DNA from: Paenibacillus_E oryzisoli_A
GTDB taxonomy: Bacteria; Bacillota; Bacilli; Paenibacillales; NBRC-103111
Reading direction: 5' to 3'
NCBI RefSeq assembly: GCF_050467285.1
Contig: NZ_JBCMUN010000013.1
Span: forward strand, 1-64,000
DNA: 64,000 nt
The number at the start of each line of letters is the position of its first letter. Position 1 is the stretch's first letter. The translations under genes and the position numbers were made by a program. Positions 16,229 to 26,485 of this stretch are shown piece after piece. The notes beneath the pieces are model-generated. The model did not search any database. It saw only the letters and a list, made by a program, of their open reading frames with translations, and was not told where the DNA came from.

Positions 16229-17326
16229 TTACAAAATCACATCCTCCAACCGGCGATCGGGCAACGTGCCAAGCTCACGCTGCAGCAGCTGCTCCAGTTC
16301 GCGGTACTGCCTCATCGCCTCGTTTTTGCGGCCCAGCTCCGCGTACAAGCGCATCATTTTATAATGAATATCTTCCCGCATGGTATCCGTCTTGAGCAAT
16401 TCGCCATAGCAATGCAGCGCTTGCTGCGGACGGTCATGGCGCAGATGATGCTGTGCGGTCAGCTCCAACAGATCAAGGTACTGCCGCTCTAACGAGCGGC
16501 TGAGCTCGCTCGCCCAATCATAGGCTCTTCCTTTCAGCAATGGGCCTGTATACAGAGCCTCTGCCTGTTCCAGCATAGACGCATTCTGGCCGGACGCTCG
16601 TCTTATTTCCTTGATTAACCGCTGGAATTCATATAGATCGCACCGCAGGCCATCCGATTCCAGACGGATTTCGCTCCCCGTCGTCGTGATCCCGCCGCCA
16701 GAACGATCGAATTCGACCGCTTTACGGATAAAGTACAGCGTCGAATTCAAATTTTTCAAGGCGTTGTCCGGGGCCAGATCCTGCCACAACGTATCCGTCA
16801 CTTCCTCCCGGGCGACCGTTCCTTTGCAAGCCAGAAAGGCGAACAACTCCTCGGTTTTCGGACTCCGCAATCGAATCGTTTCTTGCTTCCCTTCGCTCGT
16901 GCTGCGCATAATTTTCAAACCGCCAAACAGCTGCACTTCCAGGTTCGGGACAGGCTCGTCCTCGCGACGAACTCTGCGAATCTTTTCCATCGTGACGGCC
17001 AGCCTTTCTGACGTAACGGGCTTGACGATATAGTCCAGCGCGCTAATCGCGTAGGCCCGTACCGCGTACTCATCGGAACCGGTCACAAACACGATATCCG
17101 TCCCCCGCACCATCCCCGTCAGCAGCTCTGACAGTCGCATCCCGTTAATATCGGGCATTGAAATGTCCAGAAAGGCGACATCGACGTTATGCGCTTGTGC
17201 ATAATCATATCCTTCTTGGGGATCTAAGAAAGTCTCGATACTTCCGATGCCACCGATTTCCGACAAAAGGCGCTTCAATCTCCTTACCGCCATTTCTTCA
17301 TCGTCTACGATCATCACTCGCAGCAT
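16229..17326 (-). CDS. Response regulator with winged-helix and BTAD domains
   Basis: The 365-residue protein has a CheY-like receiver at 1-120 (acidic pocket VDDEE, phospho-acceptor D54 in AFLDISMPD, lysine in YIVKP). An OmpR/SARP-type winged helix follows at about 130-220, then a helical bacterial transcriptional activator domain (BTAD) at about 225-355, rich in TPR-like repeats. The start overlaps the end of the hybrid kinase by 29 bases, so the pair is certainly one unit. The output domain suggests an activator of few promoters; the neighbouring surface-protein genes are natural candidates, by inference. Confidence 0.85.
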   Translation of the reverse strand: MLRVMIVDDEEMAVRRLKRLLSEIGGIGSIETFLDPQEGYDYAQAHNVDVAFLDISMPDINGMRLSELLTGMVRGTDIVFVTGSDEYAVRAYAISALDYIVKPVTSERLAVTMEKIRRVRREDEPVPNLEVQLFGGLKIMRSTSEGKQETIRLRSPKTEELFAFLACKGTVAREEVTDTLWQDLAPDNALKNLNSTLYFIRKAVEFDRSGGGITTTGSEIRLESDGLRCDLYEFQRLIKEIRRASGQNASMLEQAEALYTGPLLKGRAYDWASELSRSLERQYLDLLELTAQHHLRHDRPQQALHCYGELLKTDTMREDIHYKMMRLYAELGRKNEAMRQYRELEQLLQRELGTLPDRRLEDVIL

Positions 17327-20300
17327 ACGCGTAGGTCTCCCCTCTTTCTAAAATATGGCCCGTCGGCAGCTCCATCTCGACCCGCGTCCCCTCGCCCTCC
17401 CGGCTGTCGATGCGTAATGTCGTCCCGTACAGCAACCGGAGGCGTTGGCTGATATTCCACAATCCGATACCTCCAGCCGCCGTATCCGGCTTCATAATCG
17501 AATCCAGCCGCTCTTCGCTCATGCCGCAGCCGTTGTCTTCGATGCTGATCAGCACTTTGCCAGGCTCCCGTTCGATGACCGATAATTTCACCGTACCCCC
17601 TTTCGAGCGGGACATGACGCCGTGTCGAATCGCATTCTCCACAATCGGCTGAATCACGAGAGGCGGAATCATCATCCCGAGGTTTGCCTCGAGTTCATAT
17701 TCGACCTGCAGCCTTGCCCCGAATCTCGCCTGTTCGATAGCGACATAGGATTTCACAAGCTCCAACTCATTCTCCAGCGTTGTCATCGCCTCGAGGTGCT
17801 TGAAATCGAAACTGCTTCTCAAATAGCTCGAAAGCCTAAGCGTAAGCCGCTCCGCCTGTTCGGCATCGATGATGCACAGTTCAGCAATCGCCGTAAGCGC
17901 GTTATATAAAAAATGGGGCTTGATCTGCGAACGCAAAAAAGCGATCTCCGCATTTCTCGCGAGCTTGACTGACGATTTCAACTCGGTCAAATTACGTACG
18001 CGCGCCATCAGTTCCTCGGATTCGAACGGCTTCGCGACCACATCGTTCGCGCCGTTCTCCAGCGCGATCCGAATATCTTCACTGCTGTTCCGGGCCGTCA
18101 GCACAAGCACTGGCAATTCGAACGGCGAGAATCTCTCCCGAATGCGCCCAAGCACTTCATAGCCGGACATGTCCGCCATGATAATATCCAGCACGACAAG
18201 CGAAATATCCGAACGGCTGAACACCGTTTCTAAAGCGAGTTGTCCGCGGTCGACGACGATAAAGGTGCGTCCTTCCAGCTTGAACATGTTGATCATGCTT
18301 TGCAGATTCGCAAAATCGTCGTCCACCAGCAGAATCGACTCCTGCTCTTTGCCCGCGACGAAAAGCGGGTACTGGGGAGGGCGCACGCTGCCAATTTCGG
18401 CTAAGGGTGATGAGACGGACCTGACGGATTCGGTCGATCTGCCGTCAGCGAGAGGGTCCACCTTGTTACCGGCCAGCGGCAGTGTGAAGCGGAACATCGC
18501 CCCCTCCCCTAGCTCCGAATCGACTTCAATGCGCCCGCCGTGCAATTCCACCAGACGCTTCGTTATGCTGAGCCCGAGCCCGGCACCGCCGTATTGGGCT
18601 GCTCCGCCTTGCTCGAAGTCCAGGAAAATGCGCTCTCGCATCTCCGCAGCAATCCCAATCCCCGAATCGCTTACGCGCACTTCCATCCATTCTCCGATCG
18701 TGACAGCAGTCACCTCGACGACGCCCCGTTCGGAAAACTTAATCGCGTTCCCGACCAAATTGTGCAAAATTTGAATGAGGCGATTGCCGTCCGCATAGGC
18801 AGGAGGCAAATGATCCGACACCCCGTTAATAAGCTTCGTGCTGCTGCCCTCCAGCAAAAAGCCGTGAATCTGGATAACCGATTCAACATACGCTTTCACA
18901 TCGACCGCGCTTCGCTGCAGCGCCAAGTCCCCGTGCTTGAGCCTGGAGTAATCGAGCAGTTCGTTCACCAGCACCATCAATCTTCTGCCACTGTCCACAA
19001 CAATGGACAGGTTGCGCGTCTGCGTGTCCGACAGCGAGCCTTCCACGCCTTTTAGCAGGGATTCCGAAATATTGACGATTGCATTCAGCGGTGTACGCAA
19101 TTCATGGGAGGTCGTGGACAGGAAATCGTCTTTGATTTTATCCAGCCGCAGCAGTTGATCCTTCATCCTGTTAACGGTCTGGTAAGCTTCGAAAAAACGC
19201 AGTACGACAACAGGCAGCATCACGACGTTAAAAATAACGATGCAAAACTGCGCCAGCCAGGCGCTTTTATGAATGCCCAAGGCGAAAAAAATGGTATCCA
19301 GTGAATACAAGTTAATCATTAAGACAGCCACGCACAGCATCAGCAATTTCAGCCGGGCTCCACGCTCGCCACGAACGAACAATTGCGCAGCGACGAGGAA
19401 ATTCCAGAATTGAACGATTTGATACAAAACGATCACATAAACCTGAATGGGCGTATACGCATGGATCGATAGCATCGGAATGACGACCATGAAGCCGACC
19501 AATACGATCGATACAACTTGCGTAATCCTCAGCGACAGCTTGCTCCGATGCAAATGGTGAAAAAATAACGCCAAGGACAGGCAAGCAGACACGGAGATGA
19601 AATCTTTCATTTTATATAACACTTCGAACGAGAACATGCCATCCAATAGCGGAAATAGCGCCCGCTCCCCCATGAGCCCATGATAAAGCCCGAACAGGAG
19701 ACAGATCATGGCGAGCAGGACAAGAGAATTGTCTCGGATGCGATAGGCGGATGCGGCCATGTAACAGATCAAATAAATCAGCGTTAGTGTGCCTAGGATG
19801 CTGAGCACGACGAAATCCTTACTTAGCGCCAGCTGCCTCTCCGTGATTAAGCGGTCGGCCAGTCCGAAACGCAACGAGTCGGTTATACCCGAATTGACAT
19901 AATCGTAATTGGCGACCTGCACGATGATCTCCATGCGTCCCTGGACCGCGGAGAAAATACCAAGCTGCGGACTGTTACCTGAGCGATAGTCCGATGGGCC
20001 GCCGGATGTTCGTCCATCTGCGAGCAGCTTGCGCCCGTTCACATAAATCTCGCTGGCGAAGCGGATATTCGTTTTTTTCAGCGCCAACTCCTCAGCAGCA
20101 GGCAGTCCGGTCAACACCATGCGGTACGTAGCCGCTCCGTATGCCGGCAGTTTGATGCCGCCCAGCGGTTTTCCGTTCCACGGAGAGGGCACTTTTATAT
20201 AAGAAACACTGCCTGTATCGGGCAAACTCGACCGCTGCTGAAAATCATCTGGCGTCAGCAGCTGATTCCAGTAGAACTCCCATTCACCGTCCAAGGGGAT

Positions 20301-20483
20301 CACCGGATCTCGTTCGGGATTCCATTGCCCAAGATCCAGGACACCGTGCTGGACAATCCATTGGTTGGACCGTTCACTGCCCCCGACTTTCCCAGAAAGA
20401 GGAACGAGTGAAAAACCAATCAATCCGATTAGGCTGATAAGCAAGACCCTTGCGAACCAAGAGGCTTTTTCGTTTTGATGCAC
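17298..20483 (-). CDS. 7TMR-DISM hybrid histidine kinase with two kinase modules
   Basis: The 1061-residue protein starts at a GTG (20483) behind GGGGAGGGG; the longer frame to 20570 has no ribosome site. Order: signal/TM; extracellular 7TMR-DISM sensor domain (about 50-230, DGEWEFYW motif); seven-helix membrane block (about 235-445); HisKA with H460 (SHELRTPLN); HATPase_c; receiver with D766; then a second, LytS-type His_kinase with H857 (IKPHFLYNAL) and its own HATPase_c. DISM domains often bind carbohydrates. The presence of two kinases and one receiver suggests internal phosphorelay or dual outputs. The partner is the overlapping BTAD regulator. Confidence 0.87.
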   Translation of the reverse strand: MHQNEKASWFARVLLISLIGLIGFSLVPLSGKVGGSERSNQWIVQHGVLDLGQWNPERDPVIPLDGEWEFYWNQLLTPDDFQQRSSLPDTGSVSYIKVPSPWNGKPLGGIKLPAYGAATYRMVLTGLPAAEELALKKTNIRFASEIYVNGRKLLADGRTSGGPSDYRSGNSPQLGIFSAVQGRMEIIVQVANYDYVNSGITDSLRFGLADRLITERQLALSKDFVVLSILGTLTLIYLICYMAASAYRIRDNSLVLLAMICLLFGLYHGLMGERALFPLLDGMFSFEVLYKMKDFISVSACLSLALFFHHLHRSKLSLRITQVVSIVLVGFMVVIPMLSIHAYTPIQVYVIVLYQIVQFWNFLVAAQLFVRGERGARLKLLMLCVAVLMINLYSLDTIFFALGIHKSAWLAQFCIVIFNVVMLPVVVLRFFEAYQTVNRMKDQLLRLDKIKDDFLSTTSHELRTPLNAIVNISESLLKGVEGSLSDTQTRNLSIVVDSGRRLMVLVNELLDYSRLKHGDLALQRSAVDVKAYVESVIQIHGFLLEGSSTKLINGVSDHLPPAYADGNRLIQILHNLVGNAIKFSERGVVEVTAVTIGEWMEVRVSDSGIGIAAEMRERIFLDFEQGGAAQYGGAGLGLSITKRLVELHGGRIEVDSELGEGAMFRFTLPLAGNKVDPLADGRSTESVRSVSSPLAEIGSVRPPQYPLFVAGKEQESILLVDDDFANLQSMINMFKLEGRTFIVVDRGQLALETVFSRSDISLVVLDIIMADMSGYEVLGRIRERFSPFELPVLVLTARNSSEDIRIALENGANDVVAKPFESEELMARVRNLTELKSSVKLARNAEIAFLRSQIKPHFLYNALTAIAELCIIDAEQAERLTLRLSSYLRSSFDFKHLEAMTTLENELELVKSYVAIEQARFGARLQVEYELEANLGMMIPPLVIQPIVENAIRHGVMSRSKGGTVKLSVIEREPGKVLISIEDNGCGMSEERLDSIMKPDTAAGGIGLWNISQRLRLLYGTTLRIDSREGEGTRVEMELPTGHILERGETYAYAASDDRRR

Positions 20484-20580
20484 GCTCGCTTCCCCTCCCC
20501 GTGTACACCGATATTTAACGATATAAATGATTTCGTTGTCGAGATCGTGAATTCCTATTAGGTGATGCAATTTAAAATTG

Positions 20581-20617
20581 CAAGAAACCGCTTCGCTGTC
20601 GGCGAAACGGTTTCTTG
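20581..20617 (-). terminator. Intrinsic terminator after the NHL/SLH protein gene
   Basis: CAAGAAACCG and CGGTTTCTTG form a 10-bp stem extended by an inner TTCGC/GCGAA pair. It lies just past the stop at 20636. The T-tract on the minus strand is short, so termination may be partial, allowing read-through into the hybrid kinase. Confidence 0.65.
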
Positions 20618-20635
20618 GTCTGCACGAATTGCAGG

Positions 20636-23600
20636 TTAGATCAATTCGGATTTCTGAAGCAGGCGCTGCACAATGGCGGCAACTTCCGCACGCGTGATGT
20701 AGTCCTTAGGCGCGAGCAGACCCGAGCTTCTGCCCGATACGAGCCCAGCCTGGATACTATCCGCAACGCCGTCACGCGCCCACGAGGACAACTGTTCGGC
20801 ATCGGTATAGGCATTTAGCATCGCTTCTACATCGTTGGTTTTACTCGTCAGCCCAGTAACCCGCATAGCTTTGGCGATCATAACCATCGCTTGCTCCCGG
20901 GTGATGCGGTCGTTCGGACGGAAGGTTCCGTCCTCAAAGCCCGAAATCAGGCTGTAGCCGTAAGCGGTGCTCACCGCACTGCTGTACCAATCTTGCGACT
21001 TCACATCCGAGAACGGTACGGCCCCGCCATCCAGCTTCAGTCCCAATCCGCGAACGAGGATGGCTGCGAACTCTGCCCGGGTAATATCCCGATCCGGATT
21101 AAACAAACCGTTGCCCGCACCTTCAATAATCATGCGTGACCCCATGCTGTTCACCGCGTCTTTCGCCCAGTGCTTCGCGACATCGCTGAATTCCAGCGGA
21201 TGCCAGACAACGGCGTATGTGCTGTTGGTCAGGCTGTTAATACGGGCATAATGACGGTCTCCGTCGACGATGACTTTCGTTGGTACATGGCGCACAGTTC
21301 CATCCGAGTCCACGACGACAGCGGTCGTTATTTTAGTCGGATCCACATCGTTTGGAATCGTTATCGTGCGCTCCACATAGCTTCTGAATGTATTTAATGT
21401 CACTGTTTGTCCTTTATAAGAAACGACAATGTCAAAATCAACTGGAGGCGCAACCAGTTCGAGTTCGCTGGCTTGAGCGGCTGCTTGCACTTGTGGCTTG
21501 CGGTCATCAGAAGCATTGGAAATCTGGATCCGCACCGTCAGGTCCTCCAGCTTCACGTCCGTCCCCAACTTCTCGGCCATGCCAGCGATATTCACTTGCG
21601 AGGCCGGGAGTGTATAGCTGCCTCGATCCGTCGCGATTTCGATCTGCGCGCCATGCGTCTCGAGCGCTTTCACCAGGCTTCCGTCCAGTTGTCCGACAAC
21701 AACTGCACTGTCGCCGCTTACTGGAATCGTCAGTTTTTTGCTGTTTTCACGGCTCAGCTTGTCACTTACTTTGCCGCTGTCGAGCACAACGGTTGTTACT
21801 TTGCGTCCATCCACTGTCTCTTGCTGAGCCTTTGCCAGTTGATCCAGCTTCACACCATCGATGATGATGTCAACGCCGGGATCGCTTGATGGTGTTGAAT
21901 AGCCTGGATCGCTATCGGGATCGGGTCTAGCCGCAACCGTTACCGTCGCGTGCGCTTGCTGCCCTTCATATTCCGCGGTGATAACAGCTTGTCCGTTCGC
22001 TACCGCTGTTACAAGTCCTGTCGAGGCATCTACAGTAGCGACATTCGTGTCGCTTGACGAGTACGCAGTGCCGGAAGTTACATCAAGGGTGCTTTGATCG
22101 GAATATACCGCGGTTACGACCGTTTCATGCGTATCTCCGATGTACAGCGAGTACGCTGATCTGTCCAGTTGGAGGTTCGTCATCGTGACTGGCGGCTGAA
22201 AATAAGCGGTATACGTGGTATGCGCGTTAATCACAACGGAAGCCAGTTCGGTACTGGAAAGGAACGTTGTTCCTTCATCGTTGCTCCATCCGAGGAACGT
22301 ATAGCCTGGATCCGGCGTTACCGTCGGAACGGAAACCGGGGAACCGCCTTGGGCAACGTTCTCGCTGTTTGGGGTAGGGCCGCTCATACTGCCGCCTTCT
22401 TGCTTGGCATACGTGACTGTGTACGTCGGAATCGGTGTCCAAACCGCATATAACGAAATACTTTGCGTCATAGGGATCGTATCCCCCGCCGCATAGACGG
22501 CAGTCGTTGCAGTAGGCGATGTCGCCCAGCCTGCGAAAGTGCTGTTCGTTTTGAGCAAGCTGCCTTGGCCCGCTACCACAGCCGATTCGTTCGGCTTGTA
22601 GGCGATCTTCTCCGACGGCACGGAGCCTGATGTATTGCCATTGCCGTTGTAAGTAACGGTCGACCTCAGTACCACGATATTGCCGCGAGCCGAATTGCTA
22701 CCGTAGATATAACCTTGGCTGTCTACCGCGACATCGATTGTAGAGATCTGACCGCTTGAATCAGGAATGGCCGGAACGTCTGTCCAGTCATCAGAGCCGC
22801 CATGATAGGCAAGCTTCTTCACGCTTGCAGTGGCCAAGTTAATCGTATACAACGTAGCGGAACGATCGACAGCGATGCCGTAAGGAATGAACAGAGACGT
22901 CCCCTGTGGTGAAGGTGTAATATCCGTCCAGCCTGATGCCCCTGCCTCCCGTTTTAAAATCTTCCCTCCCCCTGACATCATCCCTGACGTCGGTACCATA
23001 CTGACATACAGGGTGCCGTCTCCATCCGTGGCAAGATCAAACCCGATCATATTGGGGAAAGTTGAATCCGAAATATCCTGCCAGGTTTCCAGACCGCTCG
23101 GCAGCTTCCAAACCTTCGGTTTAGCTACCGTGCTTTTGGTACTCGTAGTCGTATCAGTATCTACCACATACAAGTTGCCGTTCGGGTCTTCCGCTACCCC
23201 CATAACATAGCGCATCGTCAGATTATACGTAATGTCGGTCCACGTCCATGGGTTTGTGCTCGTCGTCAATTTCAAGACGCGCGCGACATTGTTTTGAATA
23301 TCAATCCCAGAGTTCTTATCATTATCGGTTACATAGATACCTCCGTTAGTACCAAACGCAATGCCGACAGGATATGTGACCCCTGCATTATAGGTAATAT
23401 TGGTAACACTTTGGTCATCGGGCGAAATTTTCAATATAGAGCCGCTGCCTACTACGCTGCTGCCGCCCAATGCGGCATTCACTCTAGGCATAATCATATT
23501 ACCGTCTCCGTCAAAAGTTAACGTATACGCTATACTGCCCATCGTGCCAGCCGCCGTATAATCCAGCCAGTTCAATGGCCCTGTGTACGGCGGAGCAACT

Positions 23601-23716
23601 GGATTCGGCCGTGCATTAGCCGTTCCGCCGTAAGGGACAAGCAAAGCAATCATAAGCACAAAGCTCAGCATCACGCCAACTGCTTTGGTTAATGCGTTCC
23701 GTCTCATCGTTGTCAT
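20636..23716 (-). CDS. SLH-anchored protein with NHL-like propeller, InlB-type and Big2 domains
   Basis: The 1026-residue exported protein carries, in order: signal peptide; a six-bladed-type NHL/Vgb-like propeller region (about 50-355, repeats such as PYGIAVDRS and GVAEDPNGNLYV); two InlB B-repeat-like modules (GNGNTSG...GWATSP); a Big2 Ig-like domain; a linker of about 210 residues often seen before SLH domains; and three C-terminal SLH domains (FSDVAKHWA, FSDVKSQDWY, YTDAEQLSSWA) that bind secondary cell-wall polymer. ATG 23716 is chosen because GGGGAGAG precedes it. The function is probably surface binding or recognition. It follows the cohesin gene on the same strand, after a terminator. 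Confidence 0.82.
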   Translation of the reverse strand: MTTMRRNALTKAVGVMLSFVLMIALLVPYGGTANARPNPVAPPYTGPLNWLDYTAAGTMGSIAYTLTFDGDGNMIMPRVNAALGGSSVVGSGSILKISPDDQSVTNITYNAGVTYPVGIAFGTNGGIYVTDNDKNSGIDIQNNVARVLKLTTSTNPWTWTDITYNLTMRYVMGVAEDPNGNLYVVDTDTTTSTKSTVAKPKVWKLPSGLETWQDISDSTFPNMIGFDLATDGDGTLYVSMVPTSGMMSGGGKILKREAGASGWTDITPSPQGTSLFIPYGIAVDRSATLYTINLATASVKKLAYHGGSDDWTDVPAIPDSSGQISTIDVAVDSQGYIYGSNSARGNIVVLRSTVTYNGNGNTSGSVPSEKIAYKPNESAVVAGQGSLLKTNSTFAGWATSPTATTAVYAAGDTIPMTQSISLYAVWTPIPTYTVTYAKQEGGSMSGPTPNSENVAQGGSPVSVPTVTPDPGYTFLGWSNDEGTTFLSSTELASVVINAHTTYTAYFQPPVTMTNLQLDRSAYSLYIGDTHETVVTAVYSDQSTLDVTSGTAYSSSDTNVATVDASTGLVTAVANGQAVITAEYEGQQAHATVTVAARPDPDSDPGYSTPSSDPGVDIIIDGVKLDQLAKAQQETVDGRKVTTVVLDSGKVSDKLSRENSKKLTIPVSGDSAVVVGQLDGSLVKALETHGAQIEIATDRGSYTLPASQVNIAGMAEKLGTDVKLEDLTVRIQISNASDDRKPQVQAAAQASELELVAPPVDFDIVVSYKGQTVTLNTFRSYVERTITIPNDVDPTKITTAVVVDSDGTVRHVPTKVIVDGDRHYARINSLTNSTYAVVWHPLEFSDVAKHWAKDAVNSMGSRMIIEGAGNGLFNPDRDITRAEFAAILVRGLGLKLDGGAVPFSDVKSQDWYSSAVSTAYGYSLISGFEDGTFRPNDRITREQAMVMIAKAMRVTGLTSKTNDVEAMLNAYTDAEQLSSWARDGVADSIQAGLVSGRSSGLLAPKDYITRAEVAAIVQRLLQKSELI

Positions 23717-23794
23717 CCTCATTCTCTCCCCATGTGTCATGTTTTTCGACAGTATTCGAGGATATTATACAAAACGCCGATAAACAAGAAATGA

Positions 23795-23830
23795 ACAAGA
23801 AAAGAGGATGTGCGCTGCGCACATCCTCTT
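23795..23830 (-). terminator. Intrinsic terminator after the cohesin/SLH gene
   Basis: AAGAGGATGTGCG (23802-23814) and CGCACATCCTCTT (23818-23830) form a perfect 13-bp stem with a three-base loop. On the minus strand it is followed by TTTTCTTG. It separates the dockerin-cohesin operon from the NHL/SLH gene. Confidence 0.85.
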
Positions 23831-23865
23831 CTTCCTCTTTAACCGTTCTGCACTCCGCGCACAGC

Positions 23866-26481
23866 TTACGGCTGCTCCACCCAGCTCTCCGTATCTGCAG
23901 CATCCTTGGTAAATCGATGGGCTACAGACGCTTCCAGGATATCGGCGAAAGCCCAATGCGTCTTCGGCACGTCGCTCCAAGGCGAAACTTCCAACTCTCC
24001 ACCCGATTTGCGGCCTAGCATTCGATTGATCATCGTCACGGCTTCCGCACGGCTGATATACTGCTCAGGCAGGAAGCTGCCATCCTCGTAACCCTGCATG
24101 ATTCCGGCTCCCTGAACCTTCGCAATTGCTTCATTTGCCCAATGGTTTGCGGTATCCGTGAACCCTTTCCCAGTGGTACCACCCGTGATCTGTGCAGCCG
24201 CCAGACTCGCCATCTCCGCACGGGTAATCGGCTTATCCGGGGCAAACGTACCATCCGGATAGCCGTTCATCAGCTCCATCACGGTAACTTCGGTAATTCC
24301 AACTGCTGCCCAGTAATCGGCAGGTACATCTCTGTAGTTAATGTCCTTGGCATTCGCATCCTTCACAATGACTCTGGACAAAATCGTCGCCATTTCGGCA
24401 CGGGTAATCATCTTATCTGGACCGAACGTGCCGTTCGTATACCCCTCCATATAGGGAGTGTGACTCTCCACCTTCAAATCCAGATGAACGATTGAGAATG
24501 TACTGAACTTGCTGACCGAGAACTGCAAGCCCCAATCGCCTTCTGAAGCGCCATACTCCACCAGTTGGCCATAGAGCAGTTCCTTCGTACCGTCGCTATG
24601 CTCGACATAGACGGCAAGGTTCGCCAGTTCCTCACGGCTTAGCTGCACGTCCTTGAGCGGCATAACGAGATTCACCTTGCGGTTTTGTAAATTCGTTTCA
24701 ATCGTCATAGGGCGGCCCACAATGGTGACGCCATGGTCGCCGACTACCGTCAGCACGATCTGATCTTGATCTGCACGCGTTTTGATCTCTTGCTTCTCCT
24801 CGTTCCTCTTGATCGGAACAAAGCGGAAGTACAAATCGTCGTTGAAGTCTTGAAGGGAGTCGTTCGGGATGCTGACTTTTACGTTATCCGTCACAATGCC
24901 GATATCGATATTGGCGCCTGCGAACAGACCACTTGCTGCTTTGGGCACGGTCACGTTGACTTCGGACACTTCATCCTTCGCATCCGGAATCATAATGTTG
25001 GCCGTCTTCAACCCGGCTTCCCGAATAGCGACAACCGATTGCTTCGCCTGTTCGGTCGTCAGCAGCACTTTATCGCTTTTTGTGCCGTCGGATTTCGTCG
25101 TTCTCTCAATTTCAGCCTTCGAAACCGGGGCCGTATCCTTTGATCCCGGCGCCTTCACGTCAACTTGAATAATCTCTTTTGTCGGCCCTTGGGCCGAGCC
25201 CCTGGACTCCTCTTCCTGCGATACCGTCACGCTGCCTGCCCGAAGCGTCTTCGTCATTTCCACGCCGAGCGCGTCCGTCAACGTAAATTGCTGGAGGTCA
25301 GCCTCGTCAGCGATAGTCAAAGCTTTCACACCGTAAGACGCTGTAGCTTTGATTTTAAAAGTGACCGTAAATAGGCTTTGGCCACCCGCTATGAGATAGT
25401 CGCCGCCGGAGCTGTCGACCCAAGCCGTTTTCAGATAGCCGTCTGTATTGCTGTAGACGCTGTCGAACACGGCCGCTTGCGGACCGGCAATGCTTACGAT
25501 TTCAAGCGCCTCAGCATCGAAGGCAACGCGCATTCCGAACGAACCGACACCGGACGATGCCGTACTCAAAGTAACCGGAACCTTCACGACTGTACCTGGC
25601 TGGTTGTCCGCCGTTCCGATGGAGACGGAAGCTGCCGCCCCGGTTGCCGTCACAGGACCCGCTACCGTACTGAATACCGGCGATCCGGAGGTTGTACCGC
25701 CTGATGCGACCGGCGTCACCTCAAAAAGGATGTATTTGCCCAGTTGATCGTTCCCTAATTCGAAGGTCTTGCCCGTTGCCGCCGGAATAGGCGTTTTATC
25801 TGAACCGGCCGAATCGCTGGCCTGGTACCATTGGTAGATAGACACATCTGCTTCCGAATTACTCTCCGTGTCTGCATACGTATAATTCGCCGTCAGCGTC
25901 TCGCCGACATTCAACGTACCGCCGATGCTCGCATTGCTGGCTGTTGGAGCGTCATTCAGTACGGTCACCTTACCCGAAATCAAGTTTGTAATTTCAACCG
26001 GATCGTCGATCGAATACGAACCGCCGGCTATCACAATATCTGTGTCTCCCGGGGGAGCAGCAGGGTTAATAACAAACTTCATCGTAAACACTTGTTTTCG
26101 CTCGTCGATAAAAAGATTTGGGAACGTATCCGCCTTGACGTACACGCTGCCCGTGACTGATTCCGAAGTGTCGAATGTCGCAGCTTCCGCATCATTTGCG
26201 ATGTCTCCAGCTATCGTCAATACGTTGGGATCGTAATTCACTTGCAATGTATATTTCCAAAAGCTGTCGTCCTCCATTAAAGCGATCCCCGGCTGCATAT
26301 ATACGGCGACAGACACCGTTTCCCCTCCGCGACCGGCAGCACTGATGACTTCCGCTTGGAACGCCGATACGGGTTCCGCTTGGGCCATCGGCAGAAGGCC
26401 AAGCATCATGCAAGCCATCAGCAGCAGCGTAACGGTATTGCGAAACGAACGTTTCGTTAAGAAAGATTGAAGGTTTCTCAA
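23866..26481 (-). CDS. SLH-anchored protein with two cohesin domains (scaffoldin-like)
   Basis: The 871-residue exported protein has a signal peptide ending near QAEP, a first cohesin-like domain (about 40-175), one copy of the 100-residue Ig-like repeat found in the dockerin protein (about 178-275), and a second cohesin (about 280-420, VGSFGMRVAFDAEALEIVSI). An unrecognised region of about 230 residues and three SLH domains for wall anchoring follow. Cohesins bind dockerins. The neighbouring upstream gene ends in a dockerin only four bases before this TTG start, whose AAAGGGAG site lies in the last codons of that gene, so translation is probably coupled. Confidence 0.82.
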   Translation of the reverse strand: MRNLQSFLTKRSFRNTVTLLLMACMMLGLLPMAQAEPVSAFQAEVISAAGRGGETVSVAVYMQPGIALMEDDSFWKYTLQVNYDPNVLTIAGDIANDAEAATFDTSESVTGSVYVKADTFPNLFIDERKQVFTMKFVINPAAPPGDTDIVIAGGSYSIDDPVEITNLISGKVTVLNDAPTASNASIGGTLNVGETLTANYTYADTESNSEADVSIYQWYQASDSAGSDKTPIPAATGKTFELGNDQLGKYILFEVTPVASGGTTSGSPVFSTVAGPVTATGAAASVSIGTADNQPGTVVKVPVTLSTASSGVGSFGMRVAFDAEALEIVSIAGPQAAVFDSVYSNTDGYLKTAWVDSSGGDYLIAGGQSLFTVTFKIKATASYGVKALTIADEADLQQFTLTDALGVEMTKTLRAGSVTVSQEEESRGSAQGPTKEIIQVDVKAPGSKDTAPVSKAEIERTTKSDGTKSDKVLLTTEQAKQSVVAIREAGLKTANIMIPDAKDEVSEVNVTVPKAASGLFAGANIDIGIVTDNVKVSIPNDSLQDFNDDLYFRFVPIKRNEEKQEIKTRADQDQIVLTVVGDHGVTIVGRPMTIETNLQNRKVNLVMPLKDVQLSREELANLAVYVEHSDGTKELLYGQLVEYGASEGDWGLQFSVSKFSTFSIVHLDLKVESHTPYMEGYTNGTFGPDKMITRAEMATILSRVIVKDANAKDINYRDVPADYWAAVGITEVTVMELMNGYPDGTFAPDKPITRAEMASLAAAQITGGTTGKGFTDTANHWANEAIAKVQGAGIMQGYEDGSFLPEQYISRAEAVTMINRMLGRKSGGELEVSPWSDVPKTHWAFADILEASVAHRFTKDAADTESWVEQP

Positions 26482-26485
26482 GCGG

